The notes under the pieces are model-generated. The model had not been told where the DNA came from and made no database searches. It saw only the letters and a list, made by a program, of their open reading frames with translations. The translations under genes were made by a program, and so were the position numbers. A stretch of DNA of 64,000 nucleotides from Tetracentron sinense (Eukaryota; Streptophyta; Magnoliopsida; Trochodendrales; Trochodendraceae): NCBI GenBank assembly GCA_015143295.1, contig CM026559.1, positions 22,954,826 through 23,018,825 of the forward strand. The letters run 5' to 3'. Shown here one piece after another: positions 46,654-57,584 of the stretch. How positions within the stretch are numbered: position 1 is the first letter of the stretch; each line of letters begins with the position of its first letter.

Positions 46654-47390
46654 CCATCATTTTCTCTTGCTTGCCCTGGGAGATTGTTACGGTACAAATG
46701 CCAAATAAAAAATAGAAAACCCAACGCTTGTTAGTGGTGGGAGAGAGAGAGAGAGGGAGAGATGAGGCACATAGAAATCAACGTTGATTTCTCAAAACAG
46801 GAGATTAGTTTTTTCTTTTCAAAGTAAGAGAATCAAATTTGGTTTTTCAATTTTTGTAATGAAACAAACCTAGTTAAGATGGAAAAAATTTACTTAGTTT
46901 ATTGGAAGAGATACAATTAGAGCCATTCCAAATTTAATAATTTTTTTATGCTAGGGTTGATTGCATTGATTCGATTATAAACGTTGTTTGCTATAAAAGT
47001 GAAAACCATTAATTATTAACGTTTTTTATGAGGGCTACTCAAATAGGGTTTCCAAGAGCTCAGCCCCAAAGTTTAAAACCCCAGCCGAAGTTCAGCGCAA
47101 GCTTAATCTCAATCCAAGCTCCTCTGCCCAAGATTGGTTCACCACATAAAATTGGGGTTCTGGCCTAGTTTGGATTTGCTTGAGTTGAATAACTTGTGGG
47201 TTAAATTTGAGTTAAGTTTACATTTAGTTTATTTTAAAGAGAACAAGACACCGATGTTGATTTCTTAACGTAAAAGATTAGGTTTTTTTTAATGGTAAGA
47301 GAATCAAAGTGGCGCCCCCAATCTCTAACCATCATGCACTACTATTTTCCCCTTCCATTTCTTCTCCTTCCCTTCTTCCTACAGTTGTCC

Positions 47391-47728
47391 ATGGGATCTC
47401 AAGTATATCTTCTTTGTTTTTTTTCTTCATCTTTTTTTCTGCTTACTTATTTCGTAATTGTTTTACCAGAGAATGTTTTTTTTTTCTCTTGTAGCTGCAC
47501 CCAGCGCGGGACGACCCTATTGAGATTTTCCCCAATCTCGACCCCTACTCTAGTGGCCACAGATGGGCCGTTATTGGTATCAGCATGGTCGTGGTTTGCA
47601 TTGTGCTTCCCGGAGTAATATGGCTCATCTACACCACCGCAACGGTTTTAAAGAAAAAAAATGGCACAATCATGCATGAGAAGGGGCTTTTAGGAACTGA
47701 GCTAAGACACTTCATGAGTGCAATCTAA
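47391..47728 (+). CDS. Array gene copy 16 (unit 16): small membrane protein, open, extended tail
   Basis: Exon 1 47391-47402 (M-G-S-Q), exon 2 47495-47728. The lead is L-H-P-A-R-D-D-P-I-E-I-F-P-N-L-D-P-Y and the helix M-V-V-V-C-I-V-L-P-G-V-I-W-L. The usual stop has become TTA, so 12 more residues (L-G-T-E-L-R-H-F-M-S-A-I) follow, giving 81 aa. The in-frame upstream leader is also open. Function unknown. Confidence 0.55.
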
Positions 47729-48925
47729 TGTATTTCATCCTTTTATATATATATATATATATATATTATATAATAAATGAAAATAAACTGATTGAATTTC
47801 TACTGTGTTAATACCGACTTCCATAAGACACTTCTCATTCCTTGATTTTTAGAGCATCCCCTTCAGAATCACTTATCGGGGAAAGTACTGCAGATCCATT
47901 CCTGGACCCAGACTACAAAAATCAAACAAAGTTTAGTTTGTTATTACGAAAATACTTAAATATTCCCGATCCCATGTGTGGTTGGTAATCTAACGGCCAT
48001 ACAACATATGTTGAATGCTCGAACAGAGGGCTCAAGACCCGACCGCATAGGACTTCGGCATTTTAAATCACTTTGTCATGAAATTAGGGGCTGATTCCCT
48101 TTGTTATAAACGTTCCGCATTTTACATCACAACATTGGGACCGTAATTAATAATTAAAAAAACGTGGCAGCACTTATGCCACATAACGTAGTGCTCAACT
48201 GAAACATACCATCATTTTCTCTTGCTTGCCCTTGGAGATTGTTATGGTACAAATGCCAAATAACAAATATAAAAACTAATGCTTGTTAATGGTGGGTGAG
48301 AGAGAGAGAGAGAGATGAGGCCCATAGATCTCAAGATAGAAGATTAGTTCATTTTTTTCAAAGTAAGGGAATCAAATTAGTTTTTTCGATTTTGGTAATG
48401 AAACAAACTTAATTAAGATGGAAAAACTTCACTTATTTTTTTGGAAAAGATACAATGAAAGCCATTTCAAATTTAATCACTTTTTTTGTTAGAGTTTTCG
48501 CCTCCCAAAATACCCCCTAGGAGTTGAGGCATACTTTAGGTGTGACTACACATACCTGCAAAACCATCCTGTAATGAATAAGGTGAATATAATTCTAACA
48601 CAATGATAATCAGAGCGCGGAAGCTAGATATAGGTTGCGGAAGCGTAAACTAATTTTTCTTTTCTTTATAAGTTTGTATCCCAAGTGAAAATATACATAA
48701 ACATATCCAAGCCTAAGGTGGACAGGCCCACCTATCAAAATATCAAAATACACAAACTCTCTCGTACTCTCCCCTCAACAGTAGTCGAGGTATGGCCACA
48801 TGTCGAGGTCTCAGTCCGCCTGAGACTGTAGTGGAATAGACAGCTCTCTCTCCTCTATGTACTCTTCCTCGACCCTAGGCTTCGGGTCGAGGGCTCCCTC
48901 AGTACCTACCGACATGAAAGTACGG

Positions 48926-48944
48926 CTGAGCATGGAATACTCAG
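48926..48944 (-). promoter_or_regulatory. Conserved LTR stem-loop, Tekay 3' LTR
   Basis: Reverse complement of the 19-mer at 34126: CTGAGCATGGAATACTCAG. Confidence 0.7.
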
Positions 48945-49203
48945 CGAGTACAAGCTACTAGTTAACCATGACAATAATAAAACACAACAACAGTAATACA
49001 ATACAGAGCAGTAAGAGGAACATCACAAAGAAACAATGTTAAACATGGTACAATACAATCATCTTGACGTGTGTGCATGAATGCAAAAACTCCGATAAAA
49101 CTCATGCTTGGAAATCCGTTCCATGTCTCGGTATGGCTTGAGGAAATCATGTATGCATGCATACATGAATGCCTTGTCATCATCTTGTAAACTTGCATCT
49201 TGT

Positions 49204-49489
49204 AACTAGTGAGCCAGAGGCTAGCACCCGAATCTCTCTGGGCTGCCAACCTCCTTGATATATGGTTTTCTTGTGAGCCAGAGGCTAGTACCCGAATGTC
49301 CCTGGGCTACCAACCTCCTTGACAATACGTGAATTTTAGTTACTTGTTTAATTTTCTGGTGAGCTAGAGGCTAGTACCCGAATGTCCCTGGGCTACCAAC
49401 CTCCTTGACATGTAGTAATTTCAATTTTCTTGTGAGCCAGAGGCTAGTACCCGAATGTCCCTGGGCTACCAACCTCCTTGACATGCAAT
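49204..49489 (-). repeat. LTR minisatellite, Tekay 3' LTR, four copies
   Basis: GTGAGCCAGAGGCTAGTACC followed by GGGCTACCAACCTCCTTGA, four times with variable spacers. Same unit as 33590-33847. Confidence 0.88.
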
Positions 49490-50471
49490 GTTTTCTTGTT
49501 GATTATTATATGCAAGTGTTCTTGAAATCTCGGTTCATGCAAACATCCATGCTCGTGTACGTGATAGTGGTGACAATCATGGGAATGCGGATAACAAGAG
49601 AGATATGGCATCACAATTCAATTCATAGTATAAGCATAGGTAACTTGAGTAATCTATATGGCATTTGATCAATTCATCATTCATAAGAGCACATGTTTCC
49701 TTAATAGTTCATCTACATTTTAGTCATTCATTCATAGTTTAGGCATTTTGTCCAACACAAAACCTACAATGTTTCCTTAATAGTTCATCTTCTTCTTTTT
49801 TTGTGCATGTTTTCCATCCAACCATCAAGGTAAGTTCATTATTGGTAAAATGCCCATCCTCCATGTTCCATTCCACACACCACACATATCATACATCATA
49901 CATTCGGCATCCCATCGCCTCAATCAACACCCCATACACATCCATACCCTTTTCTTATCTTATTTATATTTATTGGAGATGTTACATTTCATAGGGAAAG
50001 AAAACATAATAACAAGAATCTCATTTCACATTGAAGATAACTAGATTATTGCTAGGGGAAGTTAGTAGGGTGTACTAACCTTGAATCAAGGCTTGATTTT
50101 GGTAGAAACCTTGATTGAAGCTCCAACTTGAAAGAAGAAAACCTTTGCTTGAAGGAAGCTTGGTGTGGGGAAGAAAACCCTTGCAAAAACTCCGTAGGAT
50201 CGCTGCCCTAGTTTGGAGAAACGAGCTCCACGAGTACTTGAGCCTTGAACTTGAAGAAAACAAACTTGAGATGATCTAGGGTCTTCACCCCTTTGATTTC
50301 TTCTCAAAAGCACAACCCTAGGTTAGGAATCTCCTTCTCCTCTCTCTCTGTCTCTCAAAATCTTCTAAGTATAGTGAATGAAGCCCTAAGGCTCGGGCAA
50401 AGCCTTATAGGAAAGGGTTTAACCCCCAAAAGATGAAATAGCCATTACTGAAATTTCTGCAAAAACGCGAA

Positions 50472-50665
50472 GACCGAGCGATTGGTGATTATGACCAATC
50501 GATCGGTTGACTACCGAGCAATCTGTGTTATTGACCGAGCGACCGGTCAAAAACATGCTCTCTGGAAAAATTCCCCATACAAAAATAGTTAACCAGTCGA
50601 TAGCCATCGATCGATCGGTTTTGGACCGATCGATCGCTACTCAAGACCAAGCGATCGTTGCTCTG
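50472..50665 (-). promoter_or_regulatory. Palindrome block ACCGATCGATCGGT, Tekay 3' LTR
   Basis: Seven or eight variants of GACCAATCGATCGGTT / ACCGAGCGATCGG in two groups around CTCTCTGGAAAAATTCCCCA and TACAAAAAT (about 50558-50587). About 60 bp upstream of the minus-strand TATA-like box. Confidence 0.8.
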
Positions 50666-50928
50666 CAATTCTTTTGCTGAGTTCACTTTTCACCCATTCT
50701 TACTACTTGAACCTTTTCCTCTTCTATTCTAATCTCTCCTAAACTTGCCTAGGACACTTTTGAGAGTTATAGACATTTTTAAATAATTAATTTAATTAAT
50801 AATAGCATTCTTAGCAAAAAAATTCCTCAATGCTTCAAATTCTCATTTCATGAATTCTTTTGAGATTACATATGTATCATGCCTTGACACACATCCCAAG
50901 GCATATACCAAAGTTCCGGGGTTCTACA

Positions 50929-50943
50929 TCCTCTCCCCCTTAT
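50929..50943 (-). promoter_or_regulatory. Tekay polypurine tract
   Basis: Minus strand TAAGGGGGAGAGGA directly before the LTR start TGTAGAAC. Confidence 0.85.
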
Positions 50944-51018
50944 AAGAAATTTCGTCCTCGAAATTTGGACGATTCATGCATTACAATTCAAAACAAAGTT
51001 ACAAGTCATATACAAAAT

Positions 51019-51504
51019 TCATCCAAATAACTCGGGGTACTTCGCTTTGACTTCGGCCTCATGTTCCCATATAGCCTCTTTTCGAGCGTGATGTTGCCAT
51101 TGCACAAGAACTAGCGGTATAGTCTTGTTGCGAAACACTTGATCTCTTTGATCCAATACATGAACCGGCTTCTCAACTAAAGTGAGATCCTCTTGAATCT
51201 CAACTGGATCAAGTTCGATAATATGAGAGGGGTCCGGAATGTACTTCCGAAGCATGGAGATGTGAAACACGTTGTGGACCGCCGCCATATGAGCGGGCAA
51301 AGAAACACTACAAGCCACCTCACCGACTCTTGTAGTGATCTCGAATGGACCAACATATCTCGGACTGAGCTTGCCTCTCTTTCTGAATCTCATAACACCC
51401 TTGGTCGGTGAAACCCGAACAAATACAAAATCCCCAACTCGAAACTCAAGGTCCCACCTACATGTGTCGGTATAGCTTTTCTGTTGATCTTGTGCGGTCT
51501 TCAA
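51019..51504 (-). pseudogene. Tekay integrase C-terminus and chromodomain
   Basis: About 161 codons open. The GPY/F module is visible (R-K-R-G-K-L-S-P-R-Y-V-G-P-F-E-I), then V-F-H-I-S-M-L-R-K-Y, then the chromodomain-like end with I-P-L-V-L-V-Q-W-Q-H and A-I-W-E-H-E. Chromodomains of chromoviruses help direct insertion to heterochromatin. A TAG (near 51509) separates this part from the integrase core. Confidence 0.88.
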
Positions 51505-51510
51505 CCTCTC

Positions 51511-52422
51511 CTAGATAAGCTTGACCCTATCCGCGGTTTGTTCAATTAATTCGGGGCCCAACACCTTCCTTTTCCCAACTTCATCCCAATACAATGGGGA
51601 TCTACAACTCCTCCCATACAAAGCCTCAAAAGGAGCCATTTGTATGCTTGCCTGGTAACTATTGCTGTAAGTGAATTTCACCAAAGGTAGGTGATCTTCC
51701 CAACTTCCCTTGAAGTCTAGCATACATACCCAGATCATATCTTCAATAACCTGATTCACTCGCTCGATTTGCCCATCCGTCTGTGGATGGAAATCCATGC
51801 TAAAGTCCAACCGGGAACCCATGGCCCTCTGAAAGCTTTTCCAAAACCTGGAGGTAAATCTAGGGTCCCGATCCGAGACAATGCTCACTGGTACCTCGTG
51901 CAACCGAACTATTTCTTTGATATACAATGCAGTCAACTGATTGGAATTGAAGGTAGTCCGGTATGGCAAGAAATGAGCGGACTTCATTAGTCTATCGACC
52001 ACAACCCATATAGCATCGGTATTTCTAGCCATCTTCAGCAACCCCACAATGAAGTCCATAGATATGTGCTCCCATTTCCACTCGGGAATAGGTAGAGACT
52101 GTAAAAGTCCAGCCAGTCTCCTGTGCTCGGCCTTGACTTGCTGGCACACCAAGCATCAGGACACGTACTCCGCTATTTCTCGCTTCATGTTCTGCCACCA
52201 AAAGTGCTTTTTCCAGTCCCTATACATTTTGGTACCTCCGAGGTGAACGGTGTACTTGGACCGGTGAGCCTCGTATAAGATTTCTCGTTTAAGCTTCTCA
52301 TCGGCTGGGGCACATACTCTTCCCTTGAAAGTGATAATCTCATCATCCCTCATCGCAAAATCCTTGCTGCCACTCTTAACTGACTTGTCTCGGTAAGAAA
52401 GCTCGGCATCCATTCCCTGCAA
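51511..52422 (-). pseudogene. Tekay integrase zinc finger and catalytic core
   Basis: The zinc-binding part has H-R-S-K-Y-T-V-H-L-G-G-T and, after an in-frame TGA (near 52155), C-L-V-C-Q-Q-V-K. The core shows the D-D-E set: I-S-M-D-F-I-V-G, S-D-R-D-P-R-F-T-S, and F-H-P-Q-T-D-G-Q-I-E-R. A stop near 51510 ends it. Integrase joins element DNA to the host genome; this copy cannot give one full protein. Confidence 0.9.
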
Positions 52423-53150
52423 CTCTTGATCATGCTCAGGATATATGGCCTAACTGTGATGTTAGCCATTACCGGCCCAAAGGTAGGGAGACTAAAACTG
52501 ATGTCGAGGTTGGATGCATCCTCTAGCAGCCTCCACTCCTTCAGCATCATATGCACCAAAAGTCCGGTAGGCTTCCGGCTAAGAGCATCGGCTACAACAT
52601 TCGCTTTGCCCGGATGGTATTAAATGGAGCACTCGTAGTCTTTCAAAAATTCTACCCATCTTCTTTGCCTCAGGTTCAACTCCTTTTGAGAAAACAAATA
52701 CTTAAGGCTTTTATGATCTGTGAATACCTCAAATTGTTCCCCATAAAGATAATGTCGCCAAATCTTGAGTGCAAACATGACTGCAGCAAGCTCCAAGTCG
52801 TGAGTGGGGTAATTCTTTTCATGCTCCTTCAATTTCCTTGATGCATAGGCAATGACTTTCTTGTGCTGTATAAGGACACACCCAAGTTCGATGTGCGAAG
52901 CATCGCTATACACCTCATAACCACCATGTCTGGATGGCATAGTAAGGATGGGGGCCGTGGTGAGGTGTTTCTTCAACTCTTGGAAACTCACTTCGCATTT
53001 GTCGCTCCAACTAAACTTAGCATTCTTCCTCGTCAAGTAAGTGAGAGGCGCAGCCAAACTGAAGAATCCCTCCACAAATCTCCGATAATAGCCTGCCAAC
53101 CTGAGAAAACTACGTATCTCCATGATACTCTTGGGCCTCTCCCAACTCAT
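52423..53150 (-). pseudogene. Tekay RT thumb and RNase H
   Basis: Reads [12 protein letters not shown], then [18 protein letters not shown] and [11 protein letters not shown], the RNase H D-E-D residues. After a TAA near 52620 the frame continues Y-H-P-G-K-A-N, the end of RNase H. RNase H cleaves RNA in the RNA-DNA hybrid. Confidence 0.88.
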
Positions 53151-53984
53151 GACTGCCTAAACCTTGGCTGGGTCTATAGAAATGCCCTCGGCTAACACTA
53201 CGTGGCCTAAGAACGCCACCTTCTCTAACCAGAATTCACACTTACTCAATTTGGCATATAGCCTATGCTCTCTCAACATCTCTAGAGCAAGGCGGAGGTC
53301 TCGTGCGTGATCTTCCCGTGTCTAGAAATATACCAAAATATCGTCGATGAACACAATCACGCATCGATCCAAGTATGATCGGAACACCCGGTTCATCAAA
53401 TCCATGAATGCCGCTAGTGCATTCGTCAGCCCAAAATGCATGACAAGGAACTCGTAATGCCCATACCGAGTCCTGAAAGCCGTCTTCGGAACATCTTCCA
53501 CCCTAATCTTTAATTGATGATATCTCGATCTAAGATCAATCTTGGAGAAGAATCTCACTCCTTTCAGTTGGTCAAATAAGTCGTTTATCCGTGGCAAGGG
53601 ATAACGATTCTTGATAGTTACCTTGTTCAACTGACGGTAGTCTATACACATTCTCATCGACCTGTCTTTCTTCTTCACAAAGAGAACTGGAGCTCCCCAC
53701 GGTGAGACACTTGGTTGGATGAAACCAAGTTGTTGTAACTCCTTAATCTGTTTCTTCAATTCTTCAAGCTCTATAGGGGCCATTCTATATGGTGCCCTTG
53801 AAATCGGAGCGGTGCCCGGAGCAAGCTCTATAGCGAACTCGATCTCTTGATCAGGAGGTAATCCGGGAAGTTCTTTCGGGAACACAACTAAGAACTCACT
53901 CACAACCAGAATAGCCAAAGAGTTCGGTGCCTCTGGGTTTGCTATGCTCAAAGCTGCGAGGCAAGCAATGTCCCTTTCTCTCAA
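53151..53984 (-). pseudogene. Tekay reverse transcriptase
   Basis: Fingers and palm: [31 protein letters not shown] and the catalytic F-I-D-D-I-L-V-Y (residue order as in family YxDD). A stop follows directly (near 53322), and another near 53155 separates the C-terminal part. Confidence 0.9.
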
Positions 53985-54025
53985 TCCTCGGAAATGAAAA
54001 GGCTTAGCTCATTCCGGCTTGAAGT

Positions 54026-54328
54026 TCACCATCTTTTCAAAGCATGCAACATGCCTGTGGTGGTTTGATAACCAATCCATCCTAAGATAACATCAAAATC
54101 TAAGTCTTGGAAATTTAGGACGATGAGATCGGCTACTAGTTCATTATCCCCCACTTGAACCACACAATCTCCAAATACTTTGTCCGTACCCACTGACTTG
54201 CCAAGTGGAGTTGTAATGCTCAACTCCCGTTCTAACGGAGCAGCCTCAATCGAAAATCCCTTCACGAAACTAGGTGACACAAAGGAGTGAGTGGATCCTG
54301 TGTCGATCAACACTCGAGCGAGACACTC
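54026..54328 (-). pseudogene. Tekay aspartic protease, cut off upstream by an insertion
   Basis: V-L-I-D-T-G-S-T-H-S-F-V-S carries the D-T-G active site, and V-I-L-G-W the family's later motif. The solo LTR is inserted six codons before the active-site region, splitting it from gag (resumes at 60122). Confidence 0.88.
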
Positions 54329-54737
54329 TGTCACGACCCAAAATACCCCCTAAGAGTTAGGAGACTTTGGCAACGTGACCGCCGAGTCATGCCATCTTGT
54401 CATGACACATAAGGCGTAGATAACATCCTGCAAGAACATACAAGGCACGCTAAAAACCGAACCTGAAAATTTCTTCTTGACAGTGTAATCTTCCACGTGC
54501 TAATATAAACAAAATACTGAATGATAACTAAATCTGTATACAAGGTCCATTACTTGAGTTATCAACTCAATTTCAAAACAACAACTCCCATAAGATCAAC
54601 CCAAATATATGTCTCTCCCTCTCATCACTCAACCATCATTGATGACTACCCATTAGCTTCCCGGCATACTCCTCCACGATCCCTGGTTCAAGAGCACAAC
54701 CATCCAACCTGTGACCTGCCGAAGATAACAACTTCGA

Positions 54738-54756
54738 CTGAGCATTGAATACTCAG
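54738..54756 (-). promoter_or_regulatory. Conserved LTR stem-loop, outer solo LTR
   Basis: CTGAGCATTGAATACTCAG, one base different from the other four. Confidence 0.65.
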
Positions 54757-54879
54757 CGTCTACCAACCACTAACTAGCAGGGCTATGACATCAAAATAGA
54801 ATACATGTGTGTAGAAACTTAAACAATTTATATGTATACTTTAATCAGAGTGCGGAAACCATACTTTAAATCTTTACTT

Positions 54880-55123
54880 TCAAAACCTTACATCTTTGAG
54901 CAAAACCAATACTTAGAACCAAATCATCCTTTAAGCGAACTGTACTTTTTCAAAAATGTACTTTAAGATCATTCTTTACAAAACATACTTAGAGTTCTTT
55001 CCTTAAAAACATTCTTTACGAGGGTTTATCACATAGCCTTGTCAAAATCTCCTTTCTTTCAAAACATACTTTACAAGGGGATATCACATATCCTTTTTCC
55101 AAAACTTACTTTACAAGGAGATA
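54880..55123 (-). repeat. Minisatellite, part left of the nested LTR
   Basis: Degenerate units with TTTACAAGGNGATATCACAT and ACTTT words. This is the same array that resumes at 57585 after the nested LTR. Confidence 0.7.
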
Positions 55124-55627
55124 TCACATGTAGAGACCCGAATCTTTTTCATGTCTTTATTACAAGTATTAGGGGTATTATAGTCTTTGTGATGTTTTAA
55201 TGTTTATGTACTGATATCTAATTAGTATAGTGTTATCAACGCTTAATCAAACTTGTTAGCGGAGGGATGTCATAATACACCCTGAATTTTAGGAAGCTCT
55301 AGTTTTGGTACCATTTATTGGAATTGAGTGATTCTTGAACCATTAGAAATGTATTAGAACCCTCTTCGAGGTCCATGTTTAATGTTTTTCCTTATTTTTA
55401 GTCTAAGCTAAGTCAAAAATGAGTTTTCCGAGGTTTTGTCCGATGGAATTGCAGATCAGTCAACTTTGGAGAGTTTTTGGTCTATAAATAAAGTGGAATT
55501 TAGAAATTCTAAAATATTATAAATGTTCATTTTCGAAAGACGAATCCAACGCAATTTGAATCGTCGAAATATAACGAACGAGTCAAAAGTTATGGCCAAA
55601 ATAGTAGAGTAGGTCAAAAATCTGCAG

Positions 55628-55822
55628 AACACCAATCGCTCGGTCAGAAGTAGCGATCGATCGGTCCAAAACCGATCGATCGGTAGCTATCGATTGGTCC
55701 AAAATTTTGTATGGAAAAATTTTCTAGAGAGTGTTTTTGACCGATCGCACGGTCATAAACACCGATCGATCGGTAGGCGACCGATAGCTCGGTCATAACC
55801 ACCGATTAATCGGTCTTTCATG
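55628..55822 (+). promoter_or_regulatory. Palindrome block ACCGATCGATCGGT, inner solo LTR
   Basis: About eight variants of ACCGATCGATCGGT in two groups around AATTTTGTATGGAAAAATTT and TCTAGAGAG (about 55702-55733). Ends about 57 bp before the TATA box. Confidence 0.82.
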
Positions 55823-57141
55823 TTTTTGATAGAATTTTAGTAAGGAATTTTAGGTCTTTTCGTTCCTAACCCTTGGGGCTATAAATAGGGGGTCCTACTC
55901 GAGATATTAAAATACTCTACCTATTTCTAACCTAATTTGGTAAAAAGGGGGAGAAAACCTAGGGTTTTGAGAGAGGGGTTGCTTGGAGAAGAAGGAGATT
56001 GCTAGAAGATTGAGAGGAAAGCTTGGAGATCGTCCTCAGAGCTTCCCCAAATCATCTTGGGAGCGATTTGGATCCAAGGGAAGGATCCCTAAGGTCGATA
56101 AACTCCCTAACTCAACTCTATTAATGAAGTTTGATGAATATTAGTTTAATATGAATGATAGAATTGATAATTTGATTTGTTTTCCCTAATTATGTATGGA
56201 TTAAGCTTACTAGAGATAAAAATGGATTTATACTATGGATGGATTGAACGGAGGAAGGGTAATACTATGGAGGATTGGGATGAATGTATGGATATGGAGT
56301 ATGTTTGGGTTGTGTGGATGGATGATAGTGTGATGGAATGTTAAGAATGTGAAAGGACAAAGTATCCATAATTAACGCACTCTAGATGTTTGTTGAAATG
56401 TCTAAGAATGATAAATATTAGTATGGTGCTTTTGATTATCAAGAAATTAAGTTAAATGAATATTGTGTTGTTATGATAAATTATGCTCTATTTACTTGTA
56501 TGGTGATTGGTATTCGGGTAGGCCAAACCTTAGAGAAAAATCCTCCACGTTGGGAATTCTCTAACTAGGGAGATGTAACCTAGCGGAGTTTCCTAACGGA
56601 AGAATGAAATCTAAGGGATGACTCATTTGAATTCCAATCACGACACTCAAGCACACTTGCACTCGCATGGTAAGTATTCAAGTCTCATGAGTTCACTTGT
56701 CTCACAAGCATGCATACATTGGGTACGAGTATGTCACGAATTATGCCATGAAAGAATGATCCCCCACTACGAACATCCACTCTACGCGTTGTCGTACTCA
56801 TGTTATGCTATGAAAGAATGATCCCCCATTACGAACATCCACTCTATGCATTGTCGAACACTATGAATTATGTATTGCTAGGACAAAACACTATGATTAT
56901 GCGTTGTTGGGACAAACACACTATGAATCATGAATGTATGAGTCTAAGCATATGTTAAGTTAAGTTCATGGATAAGAATTTCATGAGTACATAAGTCAAG
57001 ATGATGTTATGACATGTTATATGCTCCGCACTCTGATTATGTCTATTTTACGTGAAAGTATTATGATTAAGCATCGATAAACTAAGTTAAGATATTATTA
57101 TTGCTCATGATATTTTATATTGTTGTTAGTTTGTTTATCCA

Positions 57142-57160
57142 CTGAGTATTCCATGCTCAG
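57142..57160 (+). promoter_or_regulatory. Conserved LTR stem-loop, inner solo LTR
   Basis: CTGAGTATTCCATGCTCAG, identical to 34126-34144. Confidence 0.7.
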
Positions 57161-57584
57161 TCGACCTGTCATTGTCTTCAAGTTTAGGAGGAGAGCCGTG
57201 GACCGAGTAAGTGTACGCCGAAGAAGAGGGAGAATGTGAGCTTCCTAATGGGGAGGCTAAGGATTTTGATGGTCATCCCTATTGATTAGTATAGTGTTTT
57301 TTTTTGGACGAGATGTTTATATTAGACTTTTTGACTCTTAGTTGATGTTGCCTTAGTTGTTTTACCCTACATATGATTTTAGACTATTTCGTTATGAGGA
57401 ACTATGATGTGTAGACTATTACTGTGCAAGATGGTTTGACTTTTTATGATCAAAATTTTACTATCCTAATTTTTTTTGGTGACTCGTATTAGTACGCCTT
57501 GTATGTATGGATTTTTAGCAGGTTTAAGTAATGTGACGGTTCCAAGGTCCTATTCTAGCCTTGTAGGATTTTGGGGTCGTTACA

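Larger units (their letters stand above)
15721..48496 (+). repeat. Tandem array of 16 gene-bearing units plus a partial one
   Basis: Units start at 15721, 17261, 18692, 20118, 21553, 25286, 26736, 35181, 36577, 38117, 39655, 41111, 42627, 44022, 45549, 46654 and 48209 (partial), taking CCATNATTTTCTCTTGCTTG as start. Without insertions the period is about 1395-1555 bp; unit 15 is about 1105 bp. Each unit has, in order: a (GA)n run, TGAGGCCCATAGAAATCAA, an AT-rich spacer, CGACTGGGGTTCCC, a CT-rich leader, a two-exon small gene, a (TA)n run with AATAAA words, and a conserved tail. Type A units carry about 120 bp (AACACAGAAGATTAG...TTTTTGGAAG) missing from type B. Units 1-8 alternate A-B; 9-16 are all A-like. 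The array breaks off at the Tekay LTR. Confidence 0.95.
48503..50928 (-). repeat. Tekay 3' LTR (about 2.43 kb)
   Basis: On the minus strand starts TGTAGAACCCCGGAAC at 50928, preceded by purines AAGGGGGAGAGGA. It matches 61792-64000 throughout. The last seven bases expected at the inner edge of the array (TGTCATG) are replaced by TTCGCC, so the true end is damaged. TATA-like CCTATAAGGC is the complement of 50402-50411. Confidence 0.88.
55129..57584 (+). mobile_element. Gypsy-type solo LTR (2456 bp), innermost insertion
   Basis: TGTAGAGACCCGAATC...TTTTGGGGTCGTTACA, flanked by TCACA (55124-55128 and 57585-57589). It shares the modules GAATCCAACGCAATTTGAAT (about 55545), GTCAAAAGTTATGGCCAAAA (about 55583), the palindrome block, TATA box CTATAAATAGGG (55879-55890) and the stem-loop (57142-57160). 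Because it lies inside another insertion inside Tekay, it is the youngest event of the three. Confidence 0.92.

Noticed and set aside
51193-53195. Plus-strand ORFs opposite the Tekay pol domains
   Set aside because: Shadows of the minus-strand coding; composition and position follow the RT, RNase H and integrase frames.
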